Shown here: positions 52,199-53,297 of the stretch, piece after piece
How positions within the stretch are numbered: position 1 is the stretch's first letter
Layout of the letters: each line of letters begins with the position of its first letter
Translations under genes and position numbers: made by a program
NCBI GenBank assembly: GCA_014239955.1
Contig: JAAZXW010000019.1
Coordinates: forward strand, 1 to 53,297
DNA from: Methanobacteriota archaeon
Lineage (GTDB): Archaea; Thermoplasmatota; Poseidoniia; Poseidoniales; Thalassarchaeaceae
Direction of reading: 5' to 3'
Length of the DNA stretch: 53,297 bases
Notes under the pieces: generated by a model
Databases searched by the model: none
Told to the model about the DNA's origin: nothing
Seen by the model: only the letters and a program-made list of their open reading frames with translations

Positions 52199-53002
52199 AT
52201 GTCCTGGAAAAGGGTCTTCGGCAGGGTGTCTTTCATCAATTGCGATCCTATTTTCCACACGATTGATGCAAATTGGAAGATTTTGGCAGCTCCCCCATCA
52301 TGGCTAACCGGGCATCTCTTGAGGAAGGACTGCATCACTGCTCCTATTCCAACCGCCGACTATGCAACAAACAGAGACCAACTAAGACTCATTCGGGACA
52401 TTGGTATTGTTGGCCGGCAGTCTGTAGGTTCAGTATTGCTATTCGGAAACAGGAGTCTCGAGTCGATGCGCGACATTGCTCTGCCATCTGATTCATCGAC
52501 CTCAAACATGCTCATTAAGTGGATTTTGGGATATAGGGGATTAGACCCAAAACTGATCCCAATGGGCCCAGACATTGAGGCAATGTTGGAGGTATGCGAC
52601 GGGGCGCTAATAATCGGCGATAGGGCAATCTCAGCCGCCGCCAATTTTCCCGAATTAGTTCGAATGGATTTGGGCGGGGAGTGGACAAATATCACGGGTC
52701 TTCCAATGGTCTTCGGAGTCTTCGCTGCCAGAAACGACTCCCAACCATCTTTTGTCCATGAAGCTAGAAACTCAATGCTGAAGAACTACAATAATTTTCT
52801 AGTAGACGAGGAAACAAGATCATCCGTCATATCTTCTGCATCCCAGAAGGTCAACTTGCCGTTAGAGAGAGTGACAAAATACTTCGACTCTGAAGTCTCA
52901 AATCTTCTCGATCGCTCGTCTATAGAAGGTCTGAGAACCTTCCTAGGGGAAGTGTGCGGGGTTGATTCGGAACCAGACTGGTTCGACCATCAATCCGAGT
53001 AA
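52199..53002 (+). CDS. mqnA: Chorismate dehydratase MqnA-like
   Basis: A 267-residue protein of the periplasmic-binding-protein fold. VFGRVSFINCDPIF at the start, LAAPPSWLTGHLLRKD, and LIIGDRAIS with LPMVFGVFAAR match MqnA, which removes water from chorismate to give 3-[(1-carboxyvinyl)oxy]benzoate. It follows mqnE by 4 nt. The related MqnD has a similar fold; the paired position and the VSFINCDP opening support MqnA. The 3' end overlaps the convergent DOHH-like gene by 13 nt. Confidence 0.87.
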   Translation: MSWKRVFGRVSFINCDPIFHTIDANWKILAAPPSWLTGHLLRKDCITAPIPTADYATNRDQLRLIRDIGIVGRQSVGSVLLFGNRSLESMRDIALPSDSSTSNMLIKWILGYRGLDPKLIPMGPDIEAMLEVCDGALIIGDRAISAAANFPELVRMDLGGEWTNITGLPMVFGVFAARNDSQPSFVHEARNSMLKNYNNFLVDEETRSSVISSASQKVNLPLERVTKYFDSEVSNLLDRSSIEGLRTFLGEVCGVDSEPDWFDHQSE

Positions 53003-53297
53003 TCTAGCCTATCACTAGAAACCCAATTCAGTAAATCGATCGCTACTTCGCATGACTCCGCTACTACGGTATCATCGTCTTCGGCAAACTTTTCCAATGT
53101 CGACATCGCCATCCTATTACCAATTGCACCAAGTGCCTCGGCAGCTTCGTGCCTGACCATGACATCCTCTTGAAAGTCCTCCAATCGATTAATCAGATGG
53201 GGGACAGCATGATCATCTTGCATCTGCCCCAAGACGTAGGCAACTTCGTGCTTCAGTAAAGCAGAGGCCGAGCCAAATGCATCTGCCAACGAGTCAA
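52990..53297 (-). CDS. HEAT-repeat protein resembling deoxyhypusine hydroxylase, 5'-partial
   Basis: The frame is open to the right window edge, so only the last 102 or so residues are seen. They hold HEAT-like repeats with two His-Glu pairs, in SALLKHEVAYVLGQMQ and VMVRHEAAEALGAIG, exactly 33 residues apart, followed by DDTVVAESCEVAIDLL. This order and spacing are those of the C-terminal half of eukaryotic deoxyhypusine hydroxylase, whose four His-Glu pairs hold a di-iron centre that hydroxylates deoxyhypusine in eIF5A. aIF5A is encoded at 3.4-3.8 kb. General PBS-lyase-type HEAT proteins share parts of this pattern, so the assignment needs the missing N-terminal half. Confidence 0.7.
   Translation of the reverse strand, partial: DSLADAFGSASALLKHEVAYVLGQMQDDHAVPHLINRLEDFQEDVMVRHEAAEALGAIGNRMAMSTLEKFAEDDDTVVAESCEVAIDLLNWVSSDRLDYSD

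Overview
This window reads as a gene-dense archaeal chromosome segment, most likely from a planktonic marine euryarchaeon of the Marine Group II / Poseidoniales type (lineage is an inference). The archaeal assignment is firm: aIF5A, EF-2 with the diphthamide-site histidine, SBDS, exosome Rrp4/Rrp41/Rrp42, eL43, 20S proteasome alpha, prefoldin beta, KEOPS Pcc1, RFC large subunit, SRP54, TiaS, TrmY, isopentenyl phosphate kinase and an archaeosortase. The marine group II guess rests on the very Asp-rich TSP3-like surface protein with a PGF-type tail, the OPT transporter, the split transketolase and the near absence of intergenic DNA. I see no tRNA or rRNA gene, CRISPR array, insertion sequence or phage gene, and no stretch above 300 bases without a gene.

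Layout: 1-3.3 kb, end of a giant calcium-binding-type surface protein whose C-terminal sorting tail lies behind an in-frame TAG. 3.4-8.2 kb, aIF5A, OPT transporter, DMT permease, SurE. 8.2-10.1 kb (minus), TrmY and SRP54. 10.2-14.1 kb, a PrsW-like membrane protein and TrkA-TrkH. 14.1-17.4 kb (minus), RFC large subunit and glycyl-tRNA synthetase. 17.5-22.8 kb, a giant Lhr helicase. 22.8-26.4 kb, archaeosortase (minus), then heptose-type GmhA, GmhB and TiaS. 26.4-27.0 kb, two small membrane proteins. 27.0-29.2 kb (minus), PurB and Dph6. 29.3-34.7 kb, proteasome-exosome superoperon (PsmA, SBDS, Rrp4, Rrp41, Rrp42, eL43, Pcc1, prefoldin beta, a helical-repeat protein). 34.7-37.3 kb (minus), Nudix, TPR protein, UbiD-family decarboxylase. 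37.4-40.9 kb, uS12, uS7, EF-2. 40.9-43.4 kb (minus), a fused IPP isomerase/prenyl diphosphate synthase and isopentenyl phosphate kinase. 43.4-48.5 kb, zinc-ribbon protein, KptA (minus), thiolase, CoaBC, ProS. 48.5-50.9 kb (minus), membrane protein and split transketolase. 51.0-53.0 kb, futalosine-pathway MqnE and MqnA. Right edge (minus), the C-terminal half of a protein that looks like deoxyhypusine hydroxylase.

Themes. (1) Surface anchoring: a candidate sortase substrate and an archaeosortase in one window, the latter beside heptose-phosphate genes. (2) Modification of translation factors: aIF5A (hypusine site) with a DOHH-like protein, and EF-2 (diphthamide site) with Dph6. (3) Isoprenoid supply: thiolase, UbiD-like decarboxylase, isopentenyl phosphate kinase and a one-polypeptide isomerase plus prenyl synthase, with menaquinone genes close by. 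Gene starts suggest two modes of initiation: leaderless transcripts with an ATAAG-type TATA element about 25 nt upstream of the start for lead genes, and GAGGTG-type Shine-Dalgarno sites for internal operon genes.
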